This document shows positions 1-6,153 of a stretch of 7,789 nucleotides of DNA, piece after piece; positions within the stretch are counted from its first letter, which is position 1; every line of letters begins with the position of its first letter. The notes below the pieces were generated by a model, which saw nothing but the letters and a program-made list of their open reading frames with translations, did not search any database and was not told the DNA's origin. Source of the DNA: Parvularcula sp964342585 (GTDB lineage: Bacteria; Pseudomonadota; Alphaproteobacteria; Caulobacterales; Parvularculaceae); the NCBI GenBank assembly GCA_964342585.1, contig CAYFHK010000126.1, positions 1 to 7,789 of the forward strand, in the 5' to 3' direction. A program made the translations under genes and the position numbers.

Positions 1-1554
1 GATGGCCGTGATCACCAAGATGCTGGCACGCCCCACGACGAAGAGGACGGCCAAGAAGAAACGCCGCGCTACGCCTTTGCGACCGCCGAACCTCAACAAC
101 CGCGCGAAACCCCGCCTTGGCGCCGCGAAGAGCCAGCACAGACGGCTGCAGCTCCCTCTGCCAGCATGGCGACCGCGCAAGGTGCTGAAACCGGTGACAA
201 GGCGCCGTTCATTGCGCCGTTTATCCGCGAGGACATCGACAGGTCTGAGCGTCGCCAGAACGAGCGGCTTGATGCCTTGCGCGATGACATGCTGCGCCAA
301 GTTCAGACGATGAAGAACGAACAAGCGTCGCGGCTCGATATGTTCATTTCGACGATCGACCGGAAGCTGGATAGCCTTGACCGGCGGCAGGCCGAATATG
401 TCGATCGCCGTGAACCCTCTGGCGACGTGTCCCAACATGTGACGTCCCTTGGTGGACAGGTTAACCGCATTTCATCGGCCATTGATGGGCAGGGCCAGCG
501 CATCCGGGCGATCACGCAAATTCTCGAAACACGCTTTGCCGAGGTCGGGCTGGTCTTTGATGAGATCAAAACGGTGCACAGCGAGATCAAATCGGTGCGC
601 GAGGATATCGGGAAGACGGCAAGCGCTGTCACCGATGTGCGCGGTGATATGGACGAGGTGAAAGAGCATGTTGGCCGGCTCGAACGTGCCATTCTGGATC
701 GGGCCGCGCAGGATAGCGCGACCACGGTGCGCCTCGCCGATGTGATCCGGGGCACCTTGCCAGATGGCAGCTATTCGTTTGCGGCGACGCTGGCGAATGG
801 TGAAACCGCGGACTGCCTGATTTCCTTCGATGGTTTGAAGCAGAAAATCGCTATCGATGCGGGCTTCCCGATGGAAGCCTTCCATGAGCTGCCGTCACGG
901 GATGCGGTGCGTCGCAATCTGCCGCAAGCCAAGGCCGCTGAGGACAGCTTCCGCCGCGGGATCTTGCGCTCCATCTTGGAGGCGGCAGATCGGTGCATCG
1001 CGGCGCCCGAAACCGCCGATAGCTGCCTGCTCTTTCTGCCGTCGGAAGCCGCCTATACCATCTTGCACGATCGCTTCCCTGATCTGGTTCGGGACAGCCA
1101 ACGGGCGCGCGTCTGGCTTTGCTCGCCCTCGACGCTGATGGGCACGCTGAACCTGATCCGTAACCTCTTGCCAGATCAGACCGATCTCAAAGCGCGCGTG
1201 GAGAAGGCTGAGGAGGCGAAGGAGAAAGCGGCAGAGGATGCGCGGCTGCGGGACGAGGTGGCAGCCTTGCGCCGGCGCGCAGCCGGCCTTGCCGAAGAGC
1301 TCGACCGAACCCGCGGCACGCTTCGCGATTTGATCACTTCAACGGAAAAGCTGAGCGCGGCTGAAGACATTCTCGCTGCCGAACCAAGCTTTGAAGAGGC
1401 ACAAGGCAGCGAACCAGAGCGCGAAGACGACGAGATTGAAGGGCTGAAATTCGAAGGAACGCCGGAGTGGGAAGAACAAGACCAATCCGATGAGCAGTTC
1501 TCTAAGGCGCTCACGTCTCTCTTCGATGACGATAAGACCAACACGCTAAGATAG
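1..1554 (+). CDS. RmuC-like coiled-coil protein, 5'-truncated by window
   Basis: The reading frame is open from base 1 to TAG at 1552-1554. An in-frame ATG at 166 has no purine-rich ribosome site before it, and the frame upstream (1-165) encodes an acidic, proline-rich stretch without a stop, so I infer that the true start lies outside the window. From the ATG at 166: residues about 20-185 are highly charged and helical, probably coiled coil. Residues about 200-345 resemble the RmuC core (DNA recombination/limitation family, PD-(D/E)XK-like fold), notably IDAGFPMEAF, FLPSEAAY and CSPSTLMGTLNLIRNLL. A second coiled coil follows (about 345-410), then a very acidic tail. RmuC relatives usually read ID-S/A-K where this protein reads IDAG, so the putative catalytic lysine is missing. 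No membrane segment is visible in the part present. The coding frame is near certain. The RmuC relationship is by eye and moderately sure, and the function is unknown. Confidence 0.7.
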   Translation, partial: DGRDHQDAGTPHDEEDGQEETPRYAFATAEPQQPRETPPWRREEPAQTAAAPSASMATAQGAETGDKAPFIAPFIREDIDRSERRQNERLDALRDDMLRQVQTMKNEQASRLDMFISTIDRKLDSLDRRQAEYVDRREPSGDVSQHVTSLGGQVNRISSAIDGQGQRIRAITQILETRFAEVGLVFDEIKTVHSEIKSVREDIGKTASAVTDVRGDMDEVKEHVGRLERAILDRAAQDSATTVRLADVIRGTLPDGSYSFAATLANGETADCLISFDGLKQKIAIDAGFPMEAFHELPSRDAVRRNLPQAKAAEDSFRRGILRSILEAADRCIAAPETADSCLLFLPSEAAYTILHDRFPDLVRDSQRARVWLCSPSTLMGTLNLIRNLLPDQTDLKARVEKAEEAKEKAAEDARLRDEVAALRRRAAGLAEELDRTRGTLRDLITSTEKLSAAEDILAAEPSFEEAQGSEPEREDDEIEGLKFEGTPEWEEQDQSDEQFSKALTSLFDDDKTNTLR

Positions 1555-1587
1555 CGCACACGTCGAAACGCTCATTCTTAAACAATG

Positions 1588-1618
1588 AAGGCGGCCTTAA
1601 CGGGCCGCTTTCTTTTTG
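1588..1618 (+). terminator. Intrinsic terminator after the RmuC-like gene
   Basis: GCGGCC (1591-1596) pairs perfectly with GGCCGC (1603-1608) around a 6-nt loop. The stem extends by A-T, A-T and G-T pairs (1588-1590 with 1609-1611), and a T-rich run continues to 1617. It lies 33 nt after the stop codon. The position, stem and T tract fit a rho-independent terminator that separates this gene from the nitrogen genes downstream. Confidence 0.85.
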
Positions 1619-1661
1619 TTTGCCTGTGTTAACCAAAAAGTTGCTGCGTTGGGAATTTGTT

Positions 1662-1707
1662 TACCCTGTTCAACGACCTTTTATCGCCAAAACAGGTCGT
1701 CAGGGTA
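1662..1707. repeat. Long bulged inverted repeat (hairpin)
   Basis: TACCCTG (1662-1668) pairs with CAGGGTA (1701-1707), and ACGACCT (1673-1679) pairs with AGGTCGT (1694-1700). The two helices abut on the 3' side and are separated by a 4-nt bulge, TTCA, on the 5' side, giving 14 perfect base pairs around a 14-nt loop. No T tract follows on the + strand, so it does not look like a terminator. It could be a leader or small-RNA structure, or a DNA operator. Confidence 0.7.
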
Positions 1708-1719
1708 TTGAAGGATTGC

Positions 1720-1812
1720 GTCACAACTCCCGCCTGAAACGGAGGCTAGGGTTAGCTTTGCGGCGCGTTGTCACAAAGCAACAATGCACGCTCAGTGTGA
1801 CGGAGATGTGAC
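1720..1812. repeat. Clustered GTCACA/TGTGAC hexamers
   Basis: GTCACA occurs at 1720-1725 and 1770-1775. Its reverse complement TGTGAC occurs at 1796-1801 and 1807-1812, these two in direct orientation 11 bp apart, about one helical turn. They resemble CRP/FNR-type half sites (TGTGA) but are not arranged as the usual TGTGA-N6-TCACA palindrome. The regulator is unknown. The motif is short, so part of the clustering could be chance. Confidence 0.4.
1785..1801. promoter_or_regulatory. Candidate NtrC-like dyad upstream of glnK
   Basis: GCAC (1786-1789), seven bases, then GTGA (1797-1800) match seven of the eight fixed positions of the NtrC core GCAC-N7-GTGC. Seen as the longer consensus TGCACC-N5-GGTGCA, the left half matches 5 of 6 and the right half only 3 of 6. 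A site about 100 bp before glnK is where NtrC control would be expected in proteobacteria. The absence of a clean sigma54 promoter weakens the case. Confidence 0.3.
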
Positions 1813-1886
1813 ACAAATTTGCGTTCTTTGGTTGCGCCGCGAGAAAGTCTGCGATTAAGGTTCACCGCCGGGATAAGCGAGAGAAA

Positions 1887-2225
1887 ATGAAACTCATTAC
1901 CGCGATCATAACGCCACAAAAGCTCGACGACCTTCGTGAGCGCCTGTCGGGCTTGGCCGTGACGGGGCTGACCGTGAGTGACGTTCGCGGCTTTGGTCGT
2001 CAGAAAGGCCACAAAGAAGTCTACCGCGGCGCCGAATACGAGGTGCAGTTCACAGCCAAGGTGAAGGTGGAAATTGCCGTTCCGGCGACGCTTGAGGCTG
2101 AAGTGATCGAAGCCATCGTCGATGTTGCGAACACGGGCAAAATTGGGTCTGGGAAGATTTTCGTTCAATCACTCGAAAAAGTCGTTCGCATACGCACCGG
2201 CGAAACCGATGAGCGCGCGTTGTGA
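1887..2225 (+). CDS. glnK: Nitrogen regulatory protein P-II (GlnK type)
   Basis: This is a 112-residue P-II protein of usual length, a trimeric cytoplasmic sensor of 2-oxoglutarate and ATP/ADP. In proteobacteria the AmtB-linked copy (GlnK) blocks the ammonium channel when nitrogen is plentiful. The T-loop (about 37-55) contains GFGRQKGHKEVYRGAEY with the uridylylation tyrosine at Y51. Ligand residues R38, Q39, K58, K90, R101 and R103 are all present. The B-loop reads TGKIGSGKIFV, with serine at position 88 where aspartate is usual, and the N-terminal motif is IITPQKL rather than the common IIKPFKL. The start at 1887 gives the family's standard MKLI N-terminus; GAGAGA at 1879-1884 is a weak, close ribosome site. 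amtB follows 20 nt later, so the pair is very probably one operon. Identity is nearly certain. The glnK name rather than glnB rests on the neighbouring amtB. Confidence 0.95.
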   Translation: MKLITAIITPQKLDDLRERLSGLAVTGLTVSDVRGFGRQKGHKEVYRGAEYEVQFTAKVKVEIAVPATLEAEVIEAIVDVANTGKIGSGKIFVQSLEKVVRIRTGETDERAL

Positions 2226-2236
2226 TCGCAAATAAA

Positions 2237-2248
2237 GGAAAAAGAATG
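2237..2248 (+). promoter_or_regulatory. Ribosome binding site choosing the amtB start
   Basis: GGA (2237-2239), within AAAGGAA, lies 6 nt before the ATG at 2246-2248. The competing in-frame GTG at 2222 overlaps the glnK stop codon and would add eight charged residues ahead of the signal-like leader. The ATG at 2246 is therefore preferred. Confidence 0.7.
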
Positions 2249-3604
2249 AGCCTGCGCCAACCAACGAAATGGGGCTTAGTCGGGGCTGCTGCGGCTGCTG
2301 TTATCGCAGCGCCAGCTTACGCACAGGATGGTGCTGAACTGGCATTTGTACTGAACAGCCTTCTCTTTCTGATCGGCGGCTTCTTGGTCATGTTCATGGC
2401 CGCAGGCTTTTGCATGCTCGAGGCAGGTCTCGTTCGCTCAAAGAATGTGGCGGATATCTGCCTCAAGAACATCTCGCTCTACGCCCTCGCCGGCATCATG
2501 TATTACGTGGTTGGCTATAACCTCATGTATGACGGTGTCGAAGGCTTCATCGGCTCCTTCAGCATTTGGTCGCCATCCGAGGTCGCGGGCGATGAGACGA
2601 TTTCGCTGGAAACCGGATATGCCGGTGCGTCGGACTGGTTCTTCCAGATGGTGTTCGTGGCCACGGCTGCGTCGATCGTGTCGGGTGCGGTGGCCGAACG
2701 CGTGAAGCTCTTCGCGTTCCTCATCTTCACACTGATTTTGACCGGCTTGATCTACCCCATCCAGGGCGCCTGGACGTGGGGCGGCGGCTTCTTGAGCAAT
2801 GCTGGCTTTAGCGATTTTGCCGGGTCGACCATCGTGCACTCTGTCGGGGGCTGGGCGGCGCTGACCGGAGCCATCATCATCGGCCCGCGCGCTGGCAAAT
2901 ATGTCGCCGGCGGCCGGGTCAATCCGATGCCGGGGTCCAACTTGCCGCTGGCCACGCTTGGCACCTTCATTCTTTGGCTCGGTTGGTTCGGGTTCAATGG
3001 CGCATCGCAGCTCGCGCTGGGCTCAGCGATAGACGCGGTGGCCGTGTCGCAGATCTTTGCCAACACGAATATGGCCGCGGCCGGCGGTGTTGCCGCAGCG
3101 TTGGTCCTCACCAAAGTGCTCTACAAAAAAGTTGACTTGACCATGGTCTTGAACGGGGCGCTCGCGGGGCTCGTGTCGATCACGGCTGAGCCGCTCGCGC
3201 CGAATGTCGGCCAAGCAATCCTGATCGGGGCGGTGGGCTCTGTGATCGTGACGCTGGCTATTCCGATGCTCGACAAGGTCAAAATTGACGATGTGGTTGG
3301 CGCCATTCCGGTGCACTTGATCGCGGGCATTTTCGGCACTTTGGTTGTGCCGCTGACGAATGGTGATGCGAGCATTGGCGCGCAGCTCTACGGCATTGTT
3401 GCGATTGCTGCATGGGTGATCCCGACGAGTGCGCTCGTGTGGTTCATCTTGAAAATGACGATCGGCGTGCGGATGAGTGAAGAGGATGAGATCGCCGGTG
3501 GTGATGTCTCAGAGCTCGGCCTTGATGCCTATCCAGAGTTTGTCGAGCGCTACAGCTCAGGCGCTGGTGCGTCGTCGCCTTCGATGGCGCAAACATCGGC
3601 TTGA
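2246..3604 (+). CDS. amtB: Ammonium transporter, Amt/MEP/Rh family
   Basis: This 452-residue inner-membrane channel mediates ammonium uptake as a trimer. Residues 1-26 look like a signal peptide (hydrophobic run, then APAYA before QDGA), followed by eleven expected membrane helices. The family signature runs from D190 (DFAGSTIVHSVGGW) to R215. The twin pore histidines are H198 and H357, matching E. coli H168 and H318; the gate phenylalanines F133 and F137 match F103 and F107, and F250 matches F215. D190 matches the conserved D160. After the last helix, the cytoplasmic tail (about 405-452) keeps the acidic region and GLDAYPEF, the part that contacts GlnK in characterised relatives. All key residues are intact, so a functional transporter is expected. 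It is co-transcribed with glnK just upstream, and no terminator is evident after the stop. Confidence 0.97.
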   Translation: MSLRQPTKWGLVGAAAAAVIAAPAYAQDGAELAFVLNSLLFLIGGFLVMFMAAGFCMLEAGLVRSKNVADICLKNISLYALAGIMYYVVGYNLMYDGVEGFIGSFSIWSPSEVAGDETISLETGYAGASDWFFQMVFVATAASIVSGAVAERVKLFAFLIFTLILTGLIYPIQGAWTWGGGFLSNAGFSDFAGSTIVHSVGGWAALTGAIIIGPRAGKYVAGGRVNPMPGSNLPLATLGTFILWLGWFGFNGASQLALGSAIDAVAVSQIFANTNMAAAGGVAAALVLTKVLYKKVDLTMVLNGALAGLVSITAEPLAPNVGQAILIGAVGSVIVTLAIPMLDKVKIDDVVGAIPVHLIAGIFGTLVVPLTNGDASIGAQLYGIVAIAAWVIPTSALVWFILKMTIGVRMSEEDEIAGGDVSELGLDAYPEFVERYSSGAGASSPSMAQTSA

Positions 3605-3674
3605 GGGGGCTGCTTGGTTGATTAATGCGTGTTGAAAGGGATTCGGCACGTAGACACGAATTACGAAATTCCGT

Positions 3675-3720
3675 CCCCGAACAAGCGGGGGTCGGTTGGG
3701 GCGATGCGAAAGCATCGGGG
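3675..3720 (+). promoter_or_regulatory. Structured leader before the porin gene
   Basis: Two local hairpins are visible. CCCCG (3675-3679) pairs with CGGGG (3686-3690) around AACAAG. CGATGC (3702-3707) pairs with GCATCG (3712-3717) around a GAAA (GNRA) tetraloop. TCCCCGA (3674-3680) is also perfectly complementary to TCGGGGA (3715-3721), so a long-range 7-bp helix competes with the first hairpin and with the base of the second. The ribosome site begins about 15 nt downstream. It resembles a regulatory 5' UTR, but I recognise no known riboswitch class. Confidence 0.5.
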
Positions 3721-3736
3721 AATGTCACTGACATAA

Positions 3737-3751
3737 AGGAGAAGGGTGATG
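3737..3751 (+). promoter_or_regulatory. Ribosome binding site choosing the porin start
   Basis: AGGAG (3737-3741), within AAAGGAGAAGG, is 7 nt from the ATG at 3749 but only 4 nt from the in-frame GTG at 3746. The ATG is therefore the better start; the choice changes one residue of the signal peptide. Confidence 0.7.
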
Positions 3752-4471
3752 AAACTGAAGCTTGTACTATTCTCGGCGGCGTCTCTGGCGTCATTGGGCG
3801 CAATGGGCGTTGCAAACGCACAAGACAGCGCGTTTTCGGTCAGCGGTAACGTTGCACTCGTCAGCGATTATCGCTTCCGCGGTGTGTCGCTGTCTGACAA
3901 TGCGCCGGCGATCCAAGGTGGGTTCGATGTGGGTCACACGTCTGGCCTCTATATCGGGACTTGGGCGTCCAGCATTGACAGCTTGACGGGTTCTGACGGT
4001 CGTACGTCAGAAATGGAACTCGACATCTATGGCGGTTATGGTTTTTCCGTCGGTGAGCTGAGCTTCGACCTCGGTGCTCTGGGGTATCTCTACCCAGATA
4101 GCGCTGGCATCGACTACTACGAAATCTACGGTAGCGTCAGCGGCGGGTACGATGTGCTCGGCTGGACTTTGGGTGCGGTTTACTCACCTGAGCAAGACAA
4201 CCTCGTAGACGGTTCGGGCGACGAAGACGATCTCTACTACGTCTACGGCGACCTCGGCATGCCACTTGGCGACAGCGGCTTCAGCCTCAGCGCTCACATC
4301 GGTTACGAAGACGGTGCTTATGCCGTCGAGAAACTCGACTGGAGCCTCGGCATTGCAGCGAGCTATTACGGCCTCGACTTCGGTCTGTCCTATGTCGACA
4401 CCGACACCGATGCAAACCTGGGTGACCTCGGCGATGCCGGCGTCGTCTTCTCGATCGGTAAATCGCTCTAA
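3749..4471 (+). CDS. TorF-family putative outer-membrane porin
   Basis: This 240-residue exported protein has a clear Sec signal peptide (about 1-24: a lysine pair, a hydrophobic core, then VANA before QDSAF). The mature part opens with the family hallmark SGNVALVSDYRFRGVSLSD and then alternates short amphipathic strands rich in Gly, Tyr and Ser with acidic turns, as in a small outer-membrane beta barrel. It ends VVFSIGKSL, a plausible but unusual beta-signal because the last residue is Leu rather than Phe. The mature chain is strikingly acidic: I count about 34 Asp/Glu against 5 Lys/Arg. As I recall, TorF-like proteins (the TIGR02001 type) are often encoded next to P-II/amt genes, so a role in outer-membrane passage of ammonium or other small cations is a reasonable inference. 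It is not shown by the sequence. Its own structured leader suggests regulation apart from amtB. Confidence 0.82.
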   Translation: MKLKLVLFSAASLASLGAMGVANAQDSAFSVSGNVALVSDYRFRGVSLSDNAPAIQGGFDVGHTSGLYIGTWASSIDSLTGSDGRTSEMELDIYGGYGFSVGELSFDLGALGYLYPDSAGIDYYEIYGSVSGGYDVLGWTLGAVYSPEQDNLVDGSGDEDDLYYVYGDLGMPLGDSGFSLSAHIGYEDGAYAVEKLDWSLGIAASYYGLDFGLSYVDTDTDANLGDLGDAGVVFSIGKSL

Positions 4472-4476
4472 CGTAC

Positions 4477-4511
4477 TTCGCCGCACGCTCATCTGTTGGG
4501 CATGCGGCGAA
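4477..4511 (+). terminator. Hairpin after the porin gene, possible terminator
   Basis: TTCGCCGCA (4477-4485) pairs perfectly with TGCGGCGAA (4503-4511) around a 17-nt loop, starting 5 nt after the porin stop. No T tract follows (TTGAGCG comes next), so it may be a weak or factor-assisted terminator, or a 3'-end stabiliser. Confidence 0.45.
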
Positions 4512-4530
4512 TTGAGCGATCATCGTTCAA
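4512..4530. promoter_or_regulatory. 19-bp operator-like dyad upstream of gltD
   Basis: TTGAGCGAT-C-ATCGTTCAA is an inverted repeat with 8 of 9 matching arm positions around a single central base. It could be a transcription factor operator for gltDB. As RNA it could also form a 7-bp stem (one G-U pair) with a 5-nt loop. It begins directly after the preceding hairpin. No regulator can be named. Confidence 0.4.
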
Positions 4531-4535
4531 ATAAC

Positions 4536-4568
4536 AGCGCCTCGTGGACACATCGTCCTCGGGGCGCT
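4536..4568. repeat. Inverted repeat in the gltD leader
   Basis: AGCGCCTCG (4536-4544) pairs with CGGGGCGCT (4560-4568), nine pairs including one T-G wobble, around a 15-nt loop. It ends 37 nt before the gltD start. No T tract follows, so a leader structure is more likely than a terminator. Confidence 0.4.
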
Positions 4569-4593
4569 ATGCGTCTCAGCCCTGCTGATGACT

Positions 4594-4608
4594 GGAAGTC
4601 ATGCCATG
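4594..4608 (+). promoter_or_regulatory. Ribosome binding site choosing the gltD start
   Basis: GGAAG (4594-4598) is 7 nt before the ATG at 4606. In-frame ATGs at 4588 (upstream of this site) and 4615 (too far) fit less well. The chosen start gives an N-terminus, MTKMLKFVSVDR, that suits GltD. Confidence 0.65.
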
Positions 4609-6063
4609 ACGAAGATGTTGAAATTTGTGTCCGTTGACCGCCAGACGCCCGAGAAGCGTGCGGCTGAGCTGCGTCGCCGTGACTTTGAAGAAATTTATGA
4701 CCGGTTCAAAGTCGGCGAAGCCATTAAGCAATCATCGCGTTGCTCACAGTGCGGCGTGCCGTTTTGCCAGTCGGGCTGCCCGCTCAAAAACAACATCCCA
4801 GATTGGTTGATGTTGGCGGCGGAAGAGCGGCTGGAAGAGGCCTATGAGGCTTCCACCGCAACATCGACTTTGCCGGAAGTGTGCGGCCGCATCTGTCCGC
4901 AAGACCGCCTATGCGAAGGCGCCTGCGTCATCGAGCAATCCGGCCACGGCACCGTCACTATCGGCGCTGTCGAGCAGTTCATTACGGACACGGCGTGGGA
5001 ACGCGGCTGGGTCAAGCCCATCGAGCCAAAGCACGAGCGCACGCAATCCATCGGGATTATCGGCGCCGGCCCTGGCGGGATCGCGGCCGCCGACCGTCTC
5101 CGGACCGAAGGCTACCAGGTCACGATCTATGACCGGTACGACCGTGCGGGGGGTCTGCTCACCTATGGGATTCCGAACTTCAAACTCGAAAAACACGTCG
5201 TGGACCGCCGGATCGAGCGCCTGGTCGCTGCTGGCGTGACGCTGCATCTCAATTGCGAAGTTGGCCGCGACATCACCTTTGAAGAGCTGCGCAAGCGGCA
5301 CGAGGCGATCATCATTGCGACGGGCGTTTACAAGGCCCGCGATTTGACGGTACCGGGCGCAGGCGAAGGCGGCGTCGTGGCGGCCCTCGACTTCCTGACG
5401 GCGTCGAACCGCCATGGGTTCGGTGATGACGTGCCCGCATATAAATCCGGCGAGCTGAATGCCGAAGGCAAAAAGGTTGTCGTCCTCGGCGGCGGCGACA
5501 CGGCGATGGACTGCGTGCGCACGGCGATCCGCCAAGGCGCCACCTCTGTTTCCTGCCTCTATCGCCGCGATCGGGCCAACATGCCTGGCTCCGCGCGAGA
5601 GGTGGCAAACGCCGAAGAAGAGGGCGTGGGCTTCACGTGGCTCACCTCGCCAAAAGCTGTCCTTGGCGGCGGCAATGGTCCCCTCTCGGTGCGCGTCGCG
5701 CATATGCGACTTGGGGCACCTGATGCGAGCGGCCGCCAAGCGCCTGAAGAAATTCCTGGCAGCATTGAAGACATCGAAGCCGATCTGGTCATCAAGGCTC
5801 TCGGCTTTGAGCCCGAAGATCTGCCGACGCTCTTTGGTGTGCCCGCCTTGCCGGTGAGCAAATGGGGCACGGTTGTCGCGGACCCATCCACTTTTGCGAC
5901 CCCGCTTGAGGGTGTATATGCAGTGGGCGATATTGTCCGCGGTGCCTCCCTGGTCGTATGGGCGGTACATGACGGCCAAAAAGCCGCTGCAGCGATCCAC
6001 GCAAAATTGTCTGCCGCTGAGCGGCAAGCCAAACAGCCCGCCGAAATGGCGAGCGCAGGATAA
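4606..6063 (+). CDS. gltD: Glutamate synthase (NADPH) small subunit
   Basis: This 485-residue beta subunit of NADPH-dependent GOGAT takes electrons from NADPH through FAD and passes them via Fe-S clusters to the large subunit, where 2-oxoglutarate and glutamine-derived ammonia become glutamate. The N-terminal cluster domain holds two cysteine groups: C46, C49, C54, C58 and C93, C97, C103, C107, the expected ligands of two [4Fe-4S] clusters. The FAD dinucleotide-binding fold begins at GAGPGG (153-158), the NADPH-binding fold contains GGGDTAMDC (295-303), and the second FAD contact YAVGD is at 438-442. A short Ala/Gln/Lys tail ends the protein. Length is normal and all motifs are intact. gltB follows after 90 nt in the same direction, the reverse of the E. 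coli gltB-gltD order. Similar proteins exist in other reductases, but the adjacent gltB makes the name secure. Confidence 0.97.
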   Translation: MTKMLKFVSVDRQTPEKRAAELRRRDFEEIYDRFKVGEAIKQSSRCSQCGVPFCQSGCPLKNNIPDWLMLAAEERLEEAYEASTATSTLPEVCGRICPQDRLCEGACVIEQSGHGTVTIGAVEQFITDTAWERGWVKPIEPKHERTQSIGIIGAGPGGIAAADRLRTEGYQVTIYDRYDRAGGLLTYGIPNFKLEKHVVDRRIERLVAAGVTLHLNCEVGRDITFEELRKRHEAIIIATGVYKARDLTVPGAGEGGVVAALDFLTASNRHGFGDDVPAYKSGELNAEGKKVVVLGGGDTAMDCVRTAIRQGATSVSCLYRRDRANMPGSAREVANAEEEGVGFTWLTSPKAVLGGGNGPLSVRVAHMRLGAPDASGRQAPEEIPGSIEDIEADLVIKALGFEPEDLPTLFGVPALPVSKWGTVVADPSTFATPLEGVYAVGDIVRGASLVVWAVHDGQKAAAAIHAKLSAAERQAKQPAEMASAG

Positions 6064-6079
6064 GGCGAGCGCGCTCGCC
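6064..6079. repeat. Perfect 16-bp palindrome in the gltD-gltB spacer
   Basis: GGCGAGCGCGCTCGCC starts at the first base after the gltD stop codon. As RNA it gives a 6-bp GC-rich stem with a CGCG loop. No T tract follows, so full termination is unlikely. It may adjust the gltD:gltB ratio or protect the upstream message end. Confidence 0.5.
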
Positions 6080-6153
6080 GACCGTTCGAAAAATGAAAAG
6101 CCGAAGCGTGCCTTTGTGCCATCGGCAGAACTGACAAAGGGGCATGCGCAGGT

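Larger units (their letters stand above)
1555..1886. other. 332-nt intergenic region upstream of glnK
   Basis: No credible gene is present; a 63-codon ORF at 1620-1811 matches nothing I recognise and crosses the inverted repeat. The region holds the terminator (1588-1618), a long bulged inverted repeat (1662-1707), four GTCACA/TGTGAC hexamers (1720-1812) and a partial NtrC-like dyad (1785-1801). The glnK promoter must lie here if the terminator works, but I see no convincing sigma70 -35/-10 pair and no correctly spaced sigma54 element. Confidence 0.7.

Noticed and set aside
2..313. Basic 103-codon open frame at the left edge
   Set aside because: It overlaps the RmuC-like gene in another frame, its composition is what a shifted acidic frame produces, and the RmuC-like frame is itself open through base 1.
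1620..1811. 63-codon open frame between the terminator and glnK
   Set aside because: It has no ribosome site or recognisable sequence, and it runs through the long inverted repeat and the hexamer cluster.
1809..1822. Sigma54-like element TGACAC...TTGC upstream of glnK
   Set aside because: The invariant GG is GA, and the spacing to GC is one base short. Sigma54 promoters rarely tolerate either change.
2222..2248. GTG start for amtB overlapping the glnK stop codon
   Set aside because: It would add MIANKGKR before the signal-like leader, while the ATG at 2246 has a well-spaced ribosome site.
3632..3660. TTGAAA as a -35 box for a porin promoter
   Set aside because: No acceptable -10 hexamer lies 16-18 bp downstream.
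3687..3720. Three runs of four or more G in the porin leader as a G-quadruplex
   Set aside because: Only three good runs are close together, one gap is 15 nt, and the same bases pair well in hairpins.
4601..4609. Minimal two-codon ORF ATG-CCA-TGA overlapping the gltD start
   Set aside because: It is only 2 nt from the ribosome site, so initiation there is unlikely. The overlap is probably coincidence.
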